Below are positions 8,727 to 17,687 of a stretch of 56,778 nt of DNA, piece after piece. Each line of letters starts with the position of its first letter. Position 1 is the stretch's first letter. The DNA is taken from positions 1 to 56,778 of the forward strand of contig URWD01000003.1 in NCBI GenBank assembly GCA_900551525.1. The letters are read 5' to 3'. Below the pieces are notes generated by a model. That model saw only the letters and a program-made list of their open reading frames with translations. It did not search any database and was not told the DNA's origin. Position numbers and translations under genes: made by a program. This DNA comes from an uncultured Mycoplasmatota bacterium (GTDB lineage: Bacteria; Bacillota_I; Bacilli_A; RF39; UBA660).

Positions 8727-9707
8727 CTATAAACTTAAACTTACATGATTTGGAACTTTTTTATCTTGTTCTAAATTTTCTAATAAACCTTTTAATATTT
8801 CAATTGTGTATCTTACATCACTTTCTTTTTCAAGTGTATCAGCTAAATCCATTAATAAAATTAATAATTCTTCCTTATTAAAATTTGGAAGGTTAGGTAA
8901 ATTGAAATTACCTTCTCCATTTATAAATTCTTTTATCTTTGATATCACTAAATTTGCAGTATTTTCATCTAACATAACTAAACATGCTCTGATACTTGTA
9001 CAAGTAAATAAAAAGTCTAAATATTCATCTGTATTGTTTTTAAAGTCTTTTTTAAATGAAAAAATACTTATTATATAACTATGAAGAATATTTATTGTTA
9101 TACTATTGGTAAAAAATTTTCCAACATTTTTTAATGCATTATTATAAGTTAATATATTTCTTGTTAAATATGGATTTTCTGATATTTCAAAGTTAGTTTC
9201 TAAAAGTTCCTTTTCTACTTCTCCGATTGTAAGAGCTAAATTGTATTTAATCTTGATAGCTTCTTTTTTATCTTTTAGTAAACTTAATGTTAATCTTATT
9301 AAATCTAAATTTATAGATAATTCATATAAAGTTCTTGAAAAACTATATCCGTGAAAATTTTCATTAGGCATCAGCTTATATAAATAAGTATATATTTTAT
9401 TCATTATACGGATTTGATATAATTTGTTATTGTTTGCTAAAGGATGCAAATAAAAAGCCATTGATAGATTATATTTTTTACTAAAAAAGTTAAATACATC
9501 TTCTGCATAGTCCTTAGTTAATATTTCTTTTAAGTATTCATCTTCAATATCAGCACACGATTTAATTGTTTTTACTGCATATTCATATTCATAAGATGTC
9601 TTTTTATCTTTCATTTCTAACTCAGATAAAAGTTCATATGCTTCTTCGATAGCTTGAGCTTCTTCTTCGATTGCCTTTATTGCTTTAGTTGTTTTTTCAT
9701 TAAACAT
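8727..9707 (-). CDS. Unknown cytosolic protein, paralogue of the next gene downstream
   Basis: 326 residues from the ATG at 9707, chosen because GGGGTGA sits just upstream; a longer frame begins 54 bp earlier without a ribosome site. All-helical, with an acidic N-terminal coiled coil (AIKAIEEEAQAIEEAYELLSE). It shares about ten conserved blocks in the same order with the 7806-8711 product, so the pair arose by tandem duplication and then diverged strongly. It lies 57 bp downstream of lysS, with lysS's terminator hairpin between. No known domain is recognised. Confidence 0.55.
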   Translation of the reverse strand: MFNEKTTKAIKAIEEEAQAIEEAYELLSELEMKDKKTSYEYEYAVKTIKSCADIEDEYLKEILTKDYAEDVFNFFSKKYNLSMAFYLHPLANNNKLYQIRIMNKIYTYLYKLMPNENFHGYSFSRTLYELSINLDLIRLTLSLLKDKKEAIKIKYNLALTIGEVEKELLETNFEISENPYLTRNILTYNNALKNVGKFFTNSITINILHSYIISIFSFKKDFKNNTDEYLDFLFTCTSIRACLVMLDENTANLVISKIKEFINGEGNFNLPNLPNFNKEELLILLMDLADTLEKESDVRYTIEILKGLLENLEQDKKVPNHVSLSL

Positions 9708-9742
9708 AATCTCACCCCTGAAATTAGCTCTTATTCTAACAG

Positions 9743-9770
9743 AAAAAAAGACTAAAGTCAAACTTTAATC
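9743..9770 (-). terminator. lysS terminator
   Basis: On the minus strand GATTAAAGT / ACTTTAGTC (one G-U), a TTG loop and seven T. It overlaps the lysS stop codon. Confidence 0.7.
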
Positions 9771-11249
9771 TCTTGGTTTCATTGTTGGGAATAATATTAC
9801 TTCACGAATTGTTTCTTGTTCTGTGAAAAACATTACAAGTCTATCAATACCATAGCCGATACCTCCAGCTGGTGGCATGCCATATTCTAGAGCTTCAATG
9901 AAGTCCATATCAATGTCATTTGCTTCATCATTTCCTAAATCTCTTTCTTTTAATTGTTCTTCAAATCTTTCTAATTGATCAATTGGATCATTTAATTCAG
10001 TATAGGCATTTGCAAATTCTTTTCCTCCGATAAATAATTCAAATCTATCAACAAATCTTGGATCTTTTGGATTCTTCTTAGTAAGTGGAGATATTTCTAC
10101 TGGATGACCATATAGGAATGTTGGTTGTATTAATGTTTCTTCAACATATTTTTCAAAGAATAAATTAATAATGTGTCCAACATTTTTTTCATGATCTGCT
10201 ACTTCAATATGATGTTCTTCTGCAAGCTTTAAGGCTTCATCAACTGTCATTTTCTTTGAAAAATCAATACCTGTTTTTTCTTTTATTGCATCAACCATTG
10301 AGATTCTTTTCCATGGTCCTTCAAGACTTATTTCATTTCCACCCCAGTTATATGTCATTTTCCCCATTACTTCTTTAGCTATTTTAGTAAACATGCCTTC
10401 AGTCATATCCATCATACCTTCAAGGTCACTATAAGCAAGATATGCTTCCATTAGAGTAAATTCTGGATTATGTTTTGTATCCATTCCTTCATTTCTAAAT
10501 ACTCTGCCTATTTCATATACTGCTTCCATTCCTCCTACTAAAAGTCTTTTTAATGGAAGTTCTAGAGCAATACGTAAATACATGTCAATATCTTGAGTAT
10601 TATGATGTGTTACAAATGGTCTAGCACTAGCACCTGTTAAAAGAGTTGTTAAAACTGGTGTTTCAACTTCTGTAAATCCACGACCATCCATAAAATTTTG
10701 AATACATCTAATAATTTTAGGTCTAGTAAAAGCTACATTTCTAGCTTCTTCATTCATTATTAAGTCAACATATCTACGACGATATCTTTCTTCAGTATCT
10801 GTTAGTCCATGGAATTTTTCTGGAAGTGGTGTTAAAGCTTTAACTAAATGTGTATATTCTAAACATTTAATTGTTACTTCTCCAGTTCTAGTTTTCATTA
10901 TTTTACCATAAACACCAACTATATCCCCTAAATCAGCTGATTTAAATAAATTATATACTTCTTCTCCAACATCATTTATTGATATATATATTTGGATACT
11001 TCCTAATTTATCTTGAATTGTAAAAAATGATGCTTTTCCCATTTTTCTAATAAACATAATACGTCCTGCCACTGTTGCAGTATCTTCCATATTTTCAAAG
11101 TCATCATGAGGCACATCTGCATATTTTTCTTTTAAATCCTTTGAATAAGCATTTCTTTCAAATCTGTGTCCAAAAGGGTCTATTCCCATTTCACGAATTT
11201 TTTCAGCTTTTTCTCTTCTTACTATTTCTTGTTCTGTTAATTCATTCAT
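9765..11249 (-). CDS. lysS: Lysyl-tRNA synthetase, class II
   Basis: 494 residues from the ATG at 11249 (MNELTEQEIVRREKAEKIREMGIDPFGHRF), with GGAGGA 8 nt upstream; the open frame extends 54 bp further but without a start signal. The enzyme charges tRNA-Lys using ATP. The N-terminal OB fold (about 60-150, TATVAGRIMFIRKMGKASFF) binds the anticodon. Class II motif 2 is RVFRNEG...HNPEFTLMEAY, and motif 3 is GGIGYGIDRLVM near the C-terminus. Length matches the bacterial family (about 490-500). It stands alone between two terminators. B. subtilis lysS sits in a different context (near ftsH and dus). Confidence 0.97.
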   Translation of the reverse strand: MNELTEQEIVRREKAEKIREMGIDPFGHRFERNAYSKDLKEKYADVPHDDFENMEDTATVAGRIMFIRKMGKASFFTIQDKLGSIQIYISINDVGEEVYNLFKSADLGDIVGVYGKIMKTRTGEVTIKCLEYTHLVKALTPLPEKFHGLTDTEERYRRRYVDLIMNEEARNVAFTRPKIIRCIQNFMDGRGFTEVETPVLTTLLTGASARPFVTHHNTQDIDMYLRIALELPLKRLLVGGMEAVYEIGRVFRNEGMDTKHNPEFTLMEAYLAYSDLEGMMDMTEGMFTKIAKEVMGKMTYNWGGNEISLEGPWKRISMVDAIKEKTGIDFSKKMTVDEALKLAEEHHIEVADHEKNVGHIINLFFEKYVEETLIQPTFLYGHPVEISPLTKKNPKDPRFVDRFELFIGGKEFANAYTELNDPIDQLERFEEQLKERDLGNDEANDIDMDFIEALEYGMPPAGGIGYGIDRLVMFFTEQETIREVILFPTMKPRD

Positions 11250-11280
11250 AATTAATCCTCCGTCTGGTGTTATTTTAACA

Positions 11281-11310
11281 CAAAAAAACAATCTTGCAAA
11301 CAAGATTGTT
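11281..11310 (-). terminator. Terminator of the sorting-signal protein gene
   Basis: AACAATCTTG (11287-11296) pairs perfectly with CAAGATTGTT (11301-11310) around CAAA. Seven T follow on the minus strand. It insulates lysS from the 11320-11877 gene. Confidence 0.85.
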
Positions 11311-11319
11311 AAAAATTTA

Positions 11320-11877
11320 TTATATTTTATACATTTTTTTATTTTTCTTAGTTACACTATAGATTAATCCAGCACCTATAATACCACAACCAATGATTGC
11401 AATTGGAAGAGCTGCACCAGTTTTAGTTTCTGTAGTTGTTTCAATTTCAATTGTTACTTCACTACCTATTGATGGATTAGTAACTTTTAAACTACAATCA
11501 GCAGCTGATGATTCAAGTTCTAGAGTAAATGTTACTAATGTAAAGTTAGAAGCTGTAATATTACCATTATTTGCAATTAAGCTTAATGGAATTGATGTTC
11601 CAGCTAATTCAGCATCACTTGGTGAAACTTTTTGCCATCCATCACCAGGTGTTAAAGATTTTACTGTAACTCCATTTCCTACAACTTCAAGAGTTGCTGA
11701 GAATGAATTAATTTCTGCTGTATTTCCTTCAACATTGATTTTACATGTTGATGTACATTTTCCTCCTTCAGTTGGACAACTTTTTTCACACTTTGGAACT
11801 ATTGTTGCTGCGTCAACACCCATAGGTATAATTATTATAGCCATTACTAATGCTATAAAACTGATAATTTTTTTCAT
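11320..11877 (-). CDS. Secreted protein with C-terminal sorting-like anchor
   Basis: 185 residues from the ATG at 11877 (GGAGA upstream; a GTG lies 3 bp earlier). The signal peptide is at about 1-24, ending GVDA-AT. A Cys-rich start (KCEKSCPTEGGKCTSTC) is followed by a beta-rich domain (about 45-140) resembling cohesin-like or surface-adhesin folds. The C-terminus has TKTGAALP, a hydrophobic helix and a basic tail (KKNKK). That is the layout of a cell-wall sorting signal, but with TKTG rather than LPxTG. The class B sortase gene starts 132 bp away on the opposite strand, so this is the likely substrate. Cell-wall attachment is inferred. Confidence 0.65.
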   Translation of the reverse strand: MKKIISFIALVMAIIIIPMGVDAATIVPKCEKSCPTEGGKCTSTCKINVEGNTAEINSFSATLEVVGNGVTVKSLTPGDGWQKVSPSDAELAGTSIPLSLIANNGNITASNFTLVTFTLELESSAADCSLKVTNPSIGSEVTIEIETTTETKTGAALPIAIIGCGIIGAGLIYSVTKKNKKMYKI

Positions 11878-12009
11878 CACTATATCTCTCCTTATCTTTA
11901 TTATGTCTAAATTATATCATAAAAATACAAAAAACAACATATTTTTTACAAAATTATATTAAAAAATGTAAAATTGTGTTATTATAATAAAGTAATAGGA
12001 TTTGAGAAT

Positions 12010-13581
12010 ATGAAGAAATTATTATTTAAAATTAAAGATAGTGCCTTATATATTAAGGAAAAAGTGCGATTATCATGTGAAAATAAAAACTTACTTAATA
12101 CTAATGTAATTAGTTCTGATGAACTAATATTTTCTCTTGATTATTTGAATAACAATGTAAAAATTACTTCAACTTTTATAAATGAACTTACTAAAAACTA
12201 TGGTATCGATACTATAATTATCGAAAAAATGGAATTTGTATCCACTATTCTTAATGTATTAAAAAATAATACTAATATTATTAATTTAATTATTAAAGAA
12301 GATGTTCAATTAAATTTTAATATTTGTGAACTTATTATTAAAACTAATATTAAAAATGTAAATTGTTATAACCTTCAACCTTTTATGATTGAATATTTAG
12401 ATAAATATGGTGTTTTAGTAGAATCTAGAAATGAAATACTATATCTATCAAATTTTATGCTTCAAAATAATCTTAGTATATTTTCTAGTATGTTTTATAA
12501 AATGACTATCCAGATAGATTTACCAATGTCAGTGCAAGATGAAGAAGACTTTGAAGCTTTTATTAAAATAAATAAATACTTAAAAACTATAAATGTTAAT
12601 TACGTAAATAAAAATGACTTAGAATATATTATTAATACTCTTAGAAAAAATAATAAAAAAAATATAAAAATAGTTATTCATGATAATATATCAAATGAAG
12701 AAACTATTGAATATCTAAGAGAATTTAATAAAAGAAAAAGCAAACGTTATAAGATTTATTTTAGATTAGATTATAGTGATGATTACTTAAAAGATAATTT
12801 ATTAAAACAAACTAATAATAGTATTTTAAAAACTTGTGGTTATATAATTATTCTTATTATTGCAGTTTTGTTTATTTATGTTTTTTATGATAATTATAAT
12901 TCTATGAAAAATGATGAGGATACTAAAACTAGTATAAAAGAAATAATTAGTTTAGATAATACTGAAACAATTATTAACGAAATGAATAAAGATTTAAAAG
13001 ATAATGAGAAAAAAGTAATTAATAAAGATGTCGCTAGTGTTTTTAAAAATGTAAATCCAGAAACTGTTGGTTGGCTTAAAGTACCTAATACTAATATAGA
13101 TTATCCAGTTGTACAAACTAATAATAATAGTTATTATTTAAATCATAATATTTTCTTTAAAGATGATAAAAATGGTTGGGTTTTTATGGATTATCATAGT
13201 GATGTTGTAAATTTAAGTGATAATTTAGTTGTTTATGCTCACAATAGATATTATAATGGTATTATGTTTGGTAATATTCAAAATATGATGAGATATAATT
13301 GGTATAGTAATCCTGATAATCATATTATTACTTTTAAAACTTTATATGAAACACTTGAATATGAAATATTTTCTTTATATAAAATTGAAACAACTACTGA
13401 TTATTTACAAGTTATCTTTCCAGATAATCAAACTAAAATGAAAATGTTTGATTTAATAAAGTCAAGAAGTATTTATAACTTTAATGTTGATTTAAATGAA
13501 AATGATAAAATTATTACTTTATCAACTTGTGCAGATGAAAACAATAAATATGTTGTTCATGCAGTACTAAAAAGAAACTAG
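12010..13581 (+). CDS. Class B sortase with long cytosolic N-terminal domain
   Basis: 523 residues from the ATG at 12010. A TTG 36 bp upstream is in frame, but AGGA fits the ATG better. Residues 1-270 form a charged cytosolic domain with repeated Leu/Ile/Asn-rich units that I cannot assign. A single membrane helix follows at about 276-293. Residues about 330-523 are the sortase: GWLKVPNTNIDYPVVQ (class B hallmark), His411 in VYAHN, and Cys507 in LSTC. Sortases cut a sorting motif and link the protein to peptidoglycan. The catalytic Arg normally preceding the last strand (RxVV) is Lys513 here (NKYVVHAVL). Most class B sortases are about 230-260 residues, so the N-terminal domain is unusual. 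TATAAT at 11983-11988 may be its -10. Confidence 0.85.
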   Translation: MKKLLFKIKDSALYIKEKVRLSCENKNLLNTNVISSDELIFSLDYLNNNVKITSTFINELTKNYGIDTIIIEKMEFVSTILNVLKNNTNIINLIIKEDVQLNFNICELIIKTNIKNVNCYNLQPFMIEYLDKYGVLVESRNEILYLSNFMLQNNLSIFSSMFYKMTIQIDLPMSVQDEEDFEAFIKINKYLKTINVNYVNKNDLEYIINTLRKNNKKNIKIVIHDNISNEETIEYLREFNKRKSKRYKIYFRLDYSDDYLKDNLLKQTNNSILKTCGYIIILIIAVLFIYVFYDNYNSMKNDEDTKTSIKEIISLDNTETIINEMNKDLKDNEKKVINKDVASVFKNVNPETVGWLKVPNTNIDYPVVQTNNNSYYLNHNIFFKDDKNGWVFMDYHSDVVNLSDNLVVYAHNRYYNGIMFGNIQNMMRYNWYSNPDNHIITFKTLYETLEYEIFSLYKIETTTDYLQVIFPDNQTKMKMFDLIKSRSIYNFNVDLNENDKIITLSTCADENNKYVVHAVLKRN

Positions 13582-13604
13582 TTAATTTCACTAGTTTCTT
13601 TTAT
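13568..13604. terminator. Bidirectional terminator embedded in two stop codons
   Basis: AAAGAAACTAGT (13571-13582) pairs perfectly with ACTAGTTTCTTT (13590-13601), flanked by A-runs and T-runs. It contains the stop codons of the sortase (plus, 13579-13581) and of the convergent gene (minus, 13578-13580). Confidence 0.85.
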
Positions 13605-14612
13605 TTTTTGATATACTATTTCTTCAGCATCATAATATGGATTTAATTTTCTTAAAAGTTTAATGTCTCCGTAATGTTTAAATTCTTCTCTTTTTTCAAG
13701 TAAATCATCTTCATCTAGAGTACTATTTTGTTCTATAAATATGTCAATTATTCTAAGAGCAAATTCTCTATTATTTAAGAATTCATCTCGAAGTTCATAT
13801 ATATCATGCTCTTCTAAAAATGGTATTAAATCAAAACAATCTTTGTAATTTTTAGAACCACTGTTTTTTTCTATAATTAAAAACTCATATATGTTAGATA
13901 AAATGTAGTTTATAAATATTGTTATTTGTGCTGTATCATTTTCAAAAGATTCATAAATATTTTGAATTAATATTGTATGTTCATATTCATCCATACTATC
14001 AAAATTTTCTTTTTCACCATTTACATCTTCTGCACATTCAGAAATTGATTTATCGTATATATCAAAAAATCTTTGAATGTATTTTTCTGGCTTGGTTAAT
14101 TCTTCATCTGGTATATAATCCCAGATATCTAAAAATTCAAATGGGTTTAACTCTAGTAGTTTTTGAAGTTTTTCATTTTTAAAAATTAGTTCTTTTGCTT
14201 TAAATTTAAATATATAAGGTCTTTGGATATATGCTAGAAAATCTTCGATGATATCATCAGTCATTTCTGTTGGTTTATAAAACATATCTATAATGTCCTC
14301 TTTAGTTAAAGATTCTAAATCTTCAATAAATGGCTCACTATAAGAAGTATTTATTTCATGAACTGAGTCATAATAGTTCATTACATATGATTTACTAACT
14401 AACATAAACATTATTGCTCTTTTACATACTTCTAAATTTGCACCTGATTTTTCTATAAATTCATTTAAATCCGCATTAAATGTACTTCTTTTATTTGTTA
14501 AAAGATCAATTATTATATGTTTTAATACTTTTCTGTTATCATCGTATCTTTCCGTAACTTTATTTAAGAAAAGCATAAATGATTCATAACTTATGTAATA
14601 TAAATCTCGCAT
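13578..14612 (-). CDS. Unknown acidic cytosolic protein
   Basis: 344 residues, strongly acidic and helical, with no signal or membrane helix. No catalytic motif or known family is recognised. GGGTGGGGG precedes the ATG. It overlaps the convergent sortase gene by 4 bp and shares its terminator. The membrane protein at 14634-15401 lies 21 bp upstream on the same strand, and the 15464-16819 gene further on, so a three-gene transcript is possible; a terminator at 15453-15473 argues that the third is separate. Confidence 0.55.
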   Translation of the reverse strand: MRDLYYISYESFMLFLNKVTERYDDNRKVLKHIIIDLLTNKRSTFNADLNEFIEKSGANLEVCKRAIMFMLVSKSYVMNYYDSVHEINTSYSEPFIEDLESLTKEDIIDMFYKPTEMTDDIIEDFLAYIQRPYIFKFKAKELIFKNEKLQKLLELNPFEFLDIWDYIPDEELTKPEKYIQRFFDIYDKSISECAEDVNGEKENFDSMDEYEHTILIQNIYESFENDTAQITIFINYILSNIYEFLIIEKNSGSKNYKDCFDLIPFLEEHDIYELRDEFLNNREFALRIIDIFIEQNSTLDEDDLLEKREEFKHYGDIKLLRKLNPYYDAEEIVYQKIKETSEIN

Positions 14613-14633
14613 AATCCCCCACCCTTTGTTAAA

Positions 14634-15401
14634 CTAAATTTCTCTGGTACTTACAAATTTGTAATGGCCATCTTCATAAGAAAATTTGTGTTCATACCTT
14701 TTTAATTTATCTTTATACTCATTTATATTTAAATTTTCACTATATTTTATGTTGTTATTTACTATTTCATTTGTTCCTTCATTATCGTAACACACTTTTG
14801 TGGTCTTATTACATTTAAGAAAATATTCAATTATTTTAATTGATTCATTTCCGTTTTCTACAGTATAACTATCTAGTCCTTTGTAATAAATAATATTGTC
14901 ATCTAATTCATTATTACTCTCATAAATATATAAATAATCATATTCATCTTTTATTTTTGCACTTTTATTTTCATCAATTTTAAAATCTAAAATGTAATAA
15001 TTTGTTTCTTTAAAAATATATTTTACCATTTCTAGAAAGTAATCCTTATTTATTTTATATAATAATTTATAGTCCTTACCTACCAGACTAATATCTTCTT
15101 CAGTTATAGTTTCAAACTTAAATGGATTATTTCTTTCAATATAATTATATGTAACTAAAGATATTGTTGAATATCCTATATTATTGCTTGTTAAGTAACT
15201 ACCTATGTAAAATGATGGTCCAGCATTATAGTTTCTTTCTGGAAAAAATTTATAAATTTCCTTAATATCAGCTTCTGTTACTTCTGGATATTCAACATTA
15301 ACTTTTTTGTCAAATTTAAATATTTTCAAAAATAGAAATGCTATTATAATTACTGATAAAATTACAATTAAATATGCTACTAGTTTTTTGCCCTTTTTCA
15401 T
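14634..15401 (-). CDS. Membrane-anchored extracellular protein of unknown function
   Basis: 255 residues from the ATG at 15401, with GGTGATAAAG just upstream; the open frame extends 30 bp further to a weaker start. A short basic N-terminus (MKKGKK) precedes one membrane helix (about 8-28). The remaining 225 residues are Tyr/Asn/Lys-rich and likely extracellular, with Cys residues near the end (FLKCNKTTKVCYD) that could form a disulfide. No family recognised. The 13578-14612 gene follows after 21 bp and is probably co-transcribed. Confidence 0.55.
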   Translation of the reverse strand: MKKGKKLVAYLIVILSVIIIAFLFLKIFKFDKKVNVEYPEVTEADIKEIYKFFPERNYNAGPSFYIGSYLTSNNIGYSTISLVTYNYIERNNPFKFETITEEDISLVGKDYKLLYKINKDYFLEMVKYIFKETNYYILDFKIDENKSAKIKDEYDYLYIYESNNELDDNIIYYKGLDSYTVENGNESIKIIEYFLKCNKTTKVCYDNEGTNEIVNNNIKYSENLNINEYKDKLKRYEHKFSYEDGHYKFVSTREI

Positions 15402-15452
15402 CTTTATCACCACTTGTCTTAATTTTATCACGAACTAAACTTCAATACAAGA

Positions 15453-15473
15453 AAAAATGAAGATTACTCTTCA
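15453..15473 (-). terminator. Terminator of the 15464-16819 gene
   Basis: On the minus strand TGAAGA-GTAA-TCTTCA followed by six T. The loop GTAA contains the gene's stop codon. Confidence 0.6.
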
Positions 15474-16819
15474 CTTTCGGTTTGAGGATAACTTCTTATA
15501 AATGATGGAGTGTATCCTTTAGTATCTTTGTATATTGTTTGAATCTCTTGATATGATGTTGGAAAATTACCATTATTTTCACTCTTTAAAGTATCTAAAC
15601 TTAAATCTGTTGATATTACTAAGCTTAAGTTATTATCATCATATGTTGCTGTACCTGTTATGCCATCAAATGTTATTGTATTTTCTTTATTCTTAACAAT
15701 TTCATTGTAATCAGCAGCATTTTCAAATGTATATTTATAATCTCGACGAGCAGCATTTAAGAATACTAAAGTGCGGTTTATAGCAAATATATCATTTACT
15801 ACTTTTTTAGCTTTATATTCTGTTAGAATTTCTTCAGCACTACTGAAGTTTGCAAATAAGAAAATATCTTCACTTGTTACATATAACGTTGCTGTGTAAT
15901 CTGCTTTATTTCCAGCATCATCTACAGCTTCGATTACTACTTCATATGGGCCTCCAGCAGCAGTCATATATTCATTTACTTTTGCTTCATCAGCAAAACT
16001 TGTTTTACAATTTGATGGGTCATTACAACTTTTTATGAAATCTTCTACTCTTACTGTTGTATTAATTGTTTTAAATACCATATTTACTTCTGCAACTGGT
16101 GCTGTTTTATCACTTACTACTACTTTTGCTTTGTAAGTATTTTTTCCACAAGTTATTGTAACTTCATATTCACCTACTGTCGATGTGTCAACATTTCTTG
16201 TATTAACACTACATGTGCTTGCATTTCCTCTAGTAATAGTTGCATATTCTTTAATGTCATCAGGAACCGTTTCCCCTACGCCAATGCTTACTGTTTTAGG
16301 TGTTAATTTTACTGTATTGTTGCTTACACTTAGGAAATAATATACACCATAAGCAACTGCACCAATCAACGCTATAATTAAAATTATAAATAGTATCTTA
16401 TTCATTGGTTTCTTTTTCTTATTATCATTGTTTTGAGGTGGCACAACACCAATATTCTCAACTTTATTTGAGTTTGTAAAACCATTTATATTACCTGATG
16501 GTGTAAAGTTATTATTAACTCCCACAGTATTTCCCGTTAACATATCTTCTGTACCAGGAATTGGTCTAGCAACTGGCTCAGTTGGCATTGGAGCTGATTC
16601 TAAACTTTCAACTTGAGGAGCTACATTTGGTGTAGTATTTGGCATTGGGGTTGCATTTGGTATGCTATTTATTCCGGAATTTGGAATTGGTGTTGGATTT
16701 ATATTTGGACCTTCTACATTTGGTGTATTTTGTGCCATGCCTAATGTAGTGGAACCTAAAGTTTCACTATTCAAACCATTATTTGTGCCATTATTTAAAT
16801 TAGGATTTTGTCCATTCAT
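15464..16819 (-). CDS. Type II membrane protein with Pro/Asn-rich tail and extracellular Ig-like domains
   Basis: 451 residues. There is no N-terminal signal; residues 1-135 are a low-complexity Asn/Pro/Thr region predicted to be cytosolic, then KKKK and one membrane helix (141-163). Outside, about 168-235 is a bacterial Ig-like fold (SIGVGETVPDDIKEYATITRG, then GEYEVTITCGKNTYKAKVVVSDKTAPV). About 236-320 is a DUF5011-like module with a Cys pair (SCNDPSNCK, then YEVVIEAVDDAGN). The last 130 residues are unassigned and end ESEE. The same two-Cys Ig-like module occurs in the CAP protein at 25558-26783. AAGGGG precedes the ATG. A cell-surface sensing or adhesive role is possible; none is shown. 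Confidence 0.6.
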   Translation of the reverse strand: MNGQNPNLNNGTNNGLNSETLGSTTLGMAQNTPNVEGPNINPTPIPNSGINSIPNATPMPNTTPNVAPQVESLESAPMPTEPVARPIPGTEDMLTGNTVGVNNNFTPSGNINGFTNSNKVENIGVVPPQNNDNKKKKPMNKILFIILIIALIGAVAYGVYYFLSVSNNTVKLTPKTVSIGVGETVPDDIKEYATITRGNASTCSVNTRNVDTSTVGEYEVTITCGKNTYKAKVVVSDKTAPVAEVNMVFKTINTTVRVEDFIKSCNDPSNCKTSFADEAKVNEYMTAAGGPYEVVIEAVDDAGNKADYTATLYVTSEDIFLFANFSSAEEILTEYKAKKVVNDIFAINRTLVFLNAARRDYKYTFENAADYNEIVKNKENTITFDGITGTATYDDNNLSLVISTDLSLDTLKSENNGNFPTSYQEIQTIYKDTKGYTPSFIRSYPQTESEE

Positions 16820-16885
16820 TTTATCAGCCCCTTATTTATTATATAGATAATTATACATTGTTATTATATTTTTTTCAAGCATATT

Positions 16886-17548
16886 TTAATCATTTGTAAC
16901 GTTTCCATCACCAAAAACGGGAATAGTATCCCCTAAATATTTAGGTTCTGGTTTAAATATTGTTTTAATAAAATCTTTATCTCTTGCAAGTACTTCTCGT
17001 AATTCAAAAGTTGTTTCTCCAGTATAATGCCTCAATGTAGCAGATACTCCTTTTGCTTCTAAATTAAGTTTACTAGCAATGTATAAACTTCGATACAAAT
17101 GAAATTCTTGAGTTACAATTATAACCTTTTCAGTTTGAAATATTTCTTTAGCTCGGTATATACTATCATAAGTAGAAAAACCAGCATGATCCATAAAAAT
17201 ATCTTCACTTGGCACTCCTTTATTAGTTAAATAATCCTTCATTACATTTACTTCATCATAAGTTTTAGTACCATGGTCCCCACTTACAATTATTTTATTT
17301 GATGTCCCACTTTCATACACTTCATAAGCAGTATCAAGTCTGTCTTTTAAAACTGGACTAGGTTTTCCATTTCTTAATCCTGCACCTAAAACTAAAATTG
17401 CATCATAATCTTTATTTAAATCATTTATACTCATAATACTTTGTTTTGTGCTACTTTTTACATATAAATTTATACCAAATATAATTATTAATCCTATAAT
17501 TAGCATGGTTAATAATGAAATTAATATTCTTTTCAATGTTTTATTCAT
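16886..17548 (-). CDS. SanA/YdcF-family (DUF218) membrane-anchored protein
   Basis: 220 residues: one N-terminal membrane helix (about 8-30), then a DUF218 domain. Visible hallmarks are DAILVLGAGLRNGKPSPVLKDRL, IIVSGDHG, EDIFMDHAGFSTYDSIYRAK and IIVTQEFHLYRSLYIA, in the order found in SanA and YdcF. SanA-type proteins act at the cell envelope; E. coli sanA affects vancomycin resistance, but the reaction is unknown. Length fits SanA (about 200-240). GGAG precedes the ATG. It is divergent from the glycosyltransferase gene at 17688, with about 140 bp between them that holds that gene's promoter. Confidence 0.85.
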   Translation of the reverse strand: MNKTLKRILISLLTMLIIGLIIIFGINLYVKSSTKQSIMSINDLNKDYDAILVLGAGLRNGKPSPVLKDRLDTAYEVYESGTSNKIIVSGDHGTKTYDEVNVMKDYLTNKGVPSEDIFMDHAGFSTYDSIYRAKEIFQTEKVIIVTQEFHLYRSLYIASKLNLEAKGVSATLRHYTGETTFELREVLARDKDFIKTIFKPEPKYLGDTIPVFGDGNVTND

Positions 17549-17631
17549 AATTATAATCTCCTTTTTAATATCTTATCAAAGTTTTAAATCTTTATAAAGA
17601 GTTATGTAAATAAAAGACACTTTTTAACATT

Positions 17632-17660
17632 TTGTGTACAATTTAGTCAAAATATATTAT
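17632..17660 (+). promoter_or_regulatory. Sigma-A-like promoter of the glycosyltransferase gene
   Basis: TTGTGT (17632-17637), 17-bp spacer, TATTAT (17655-17660), 27 bp before the start codon at 17688. Confidence 0.55.
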
Positions 17661-17687
17661 ACTTATTATAAGAAATGCGAGGTAAAA

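Noticed and set aside
11393..11962. 189-residue open frame on the plus strand
   Set aside because: Antisense shadow of the secreted protein at 11320-11877; no ribosome site and atypical composition.
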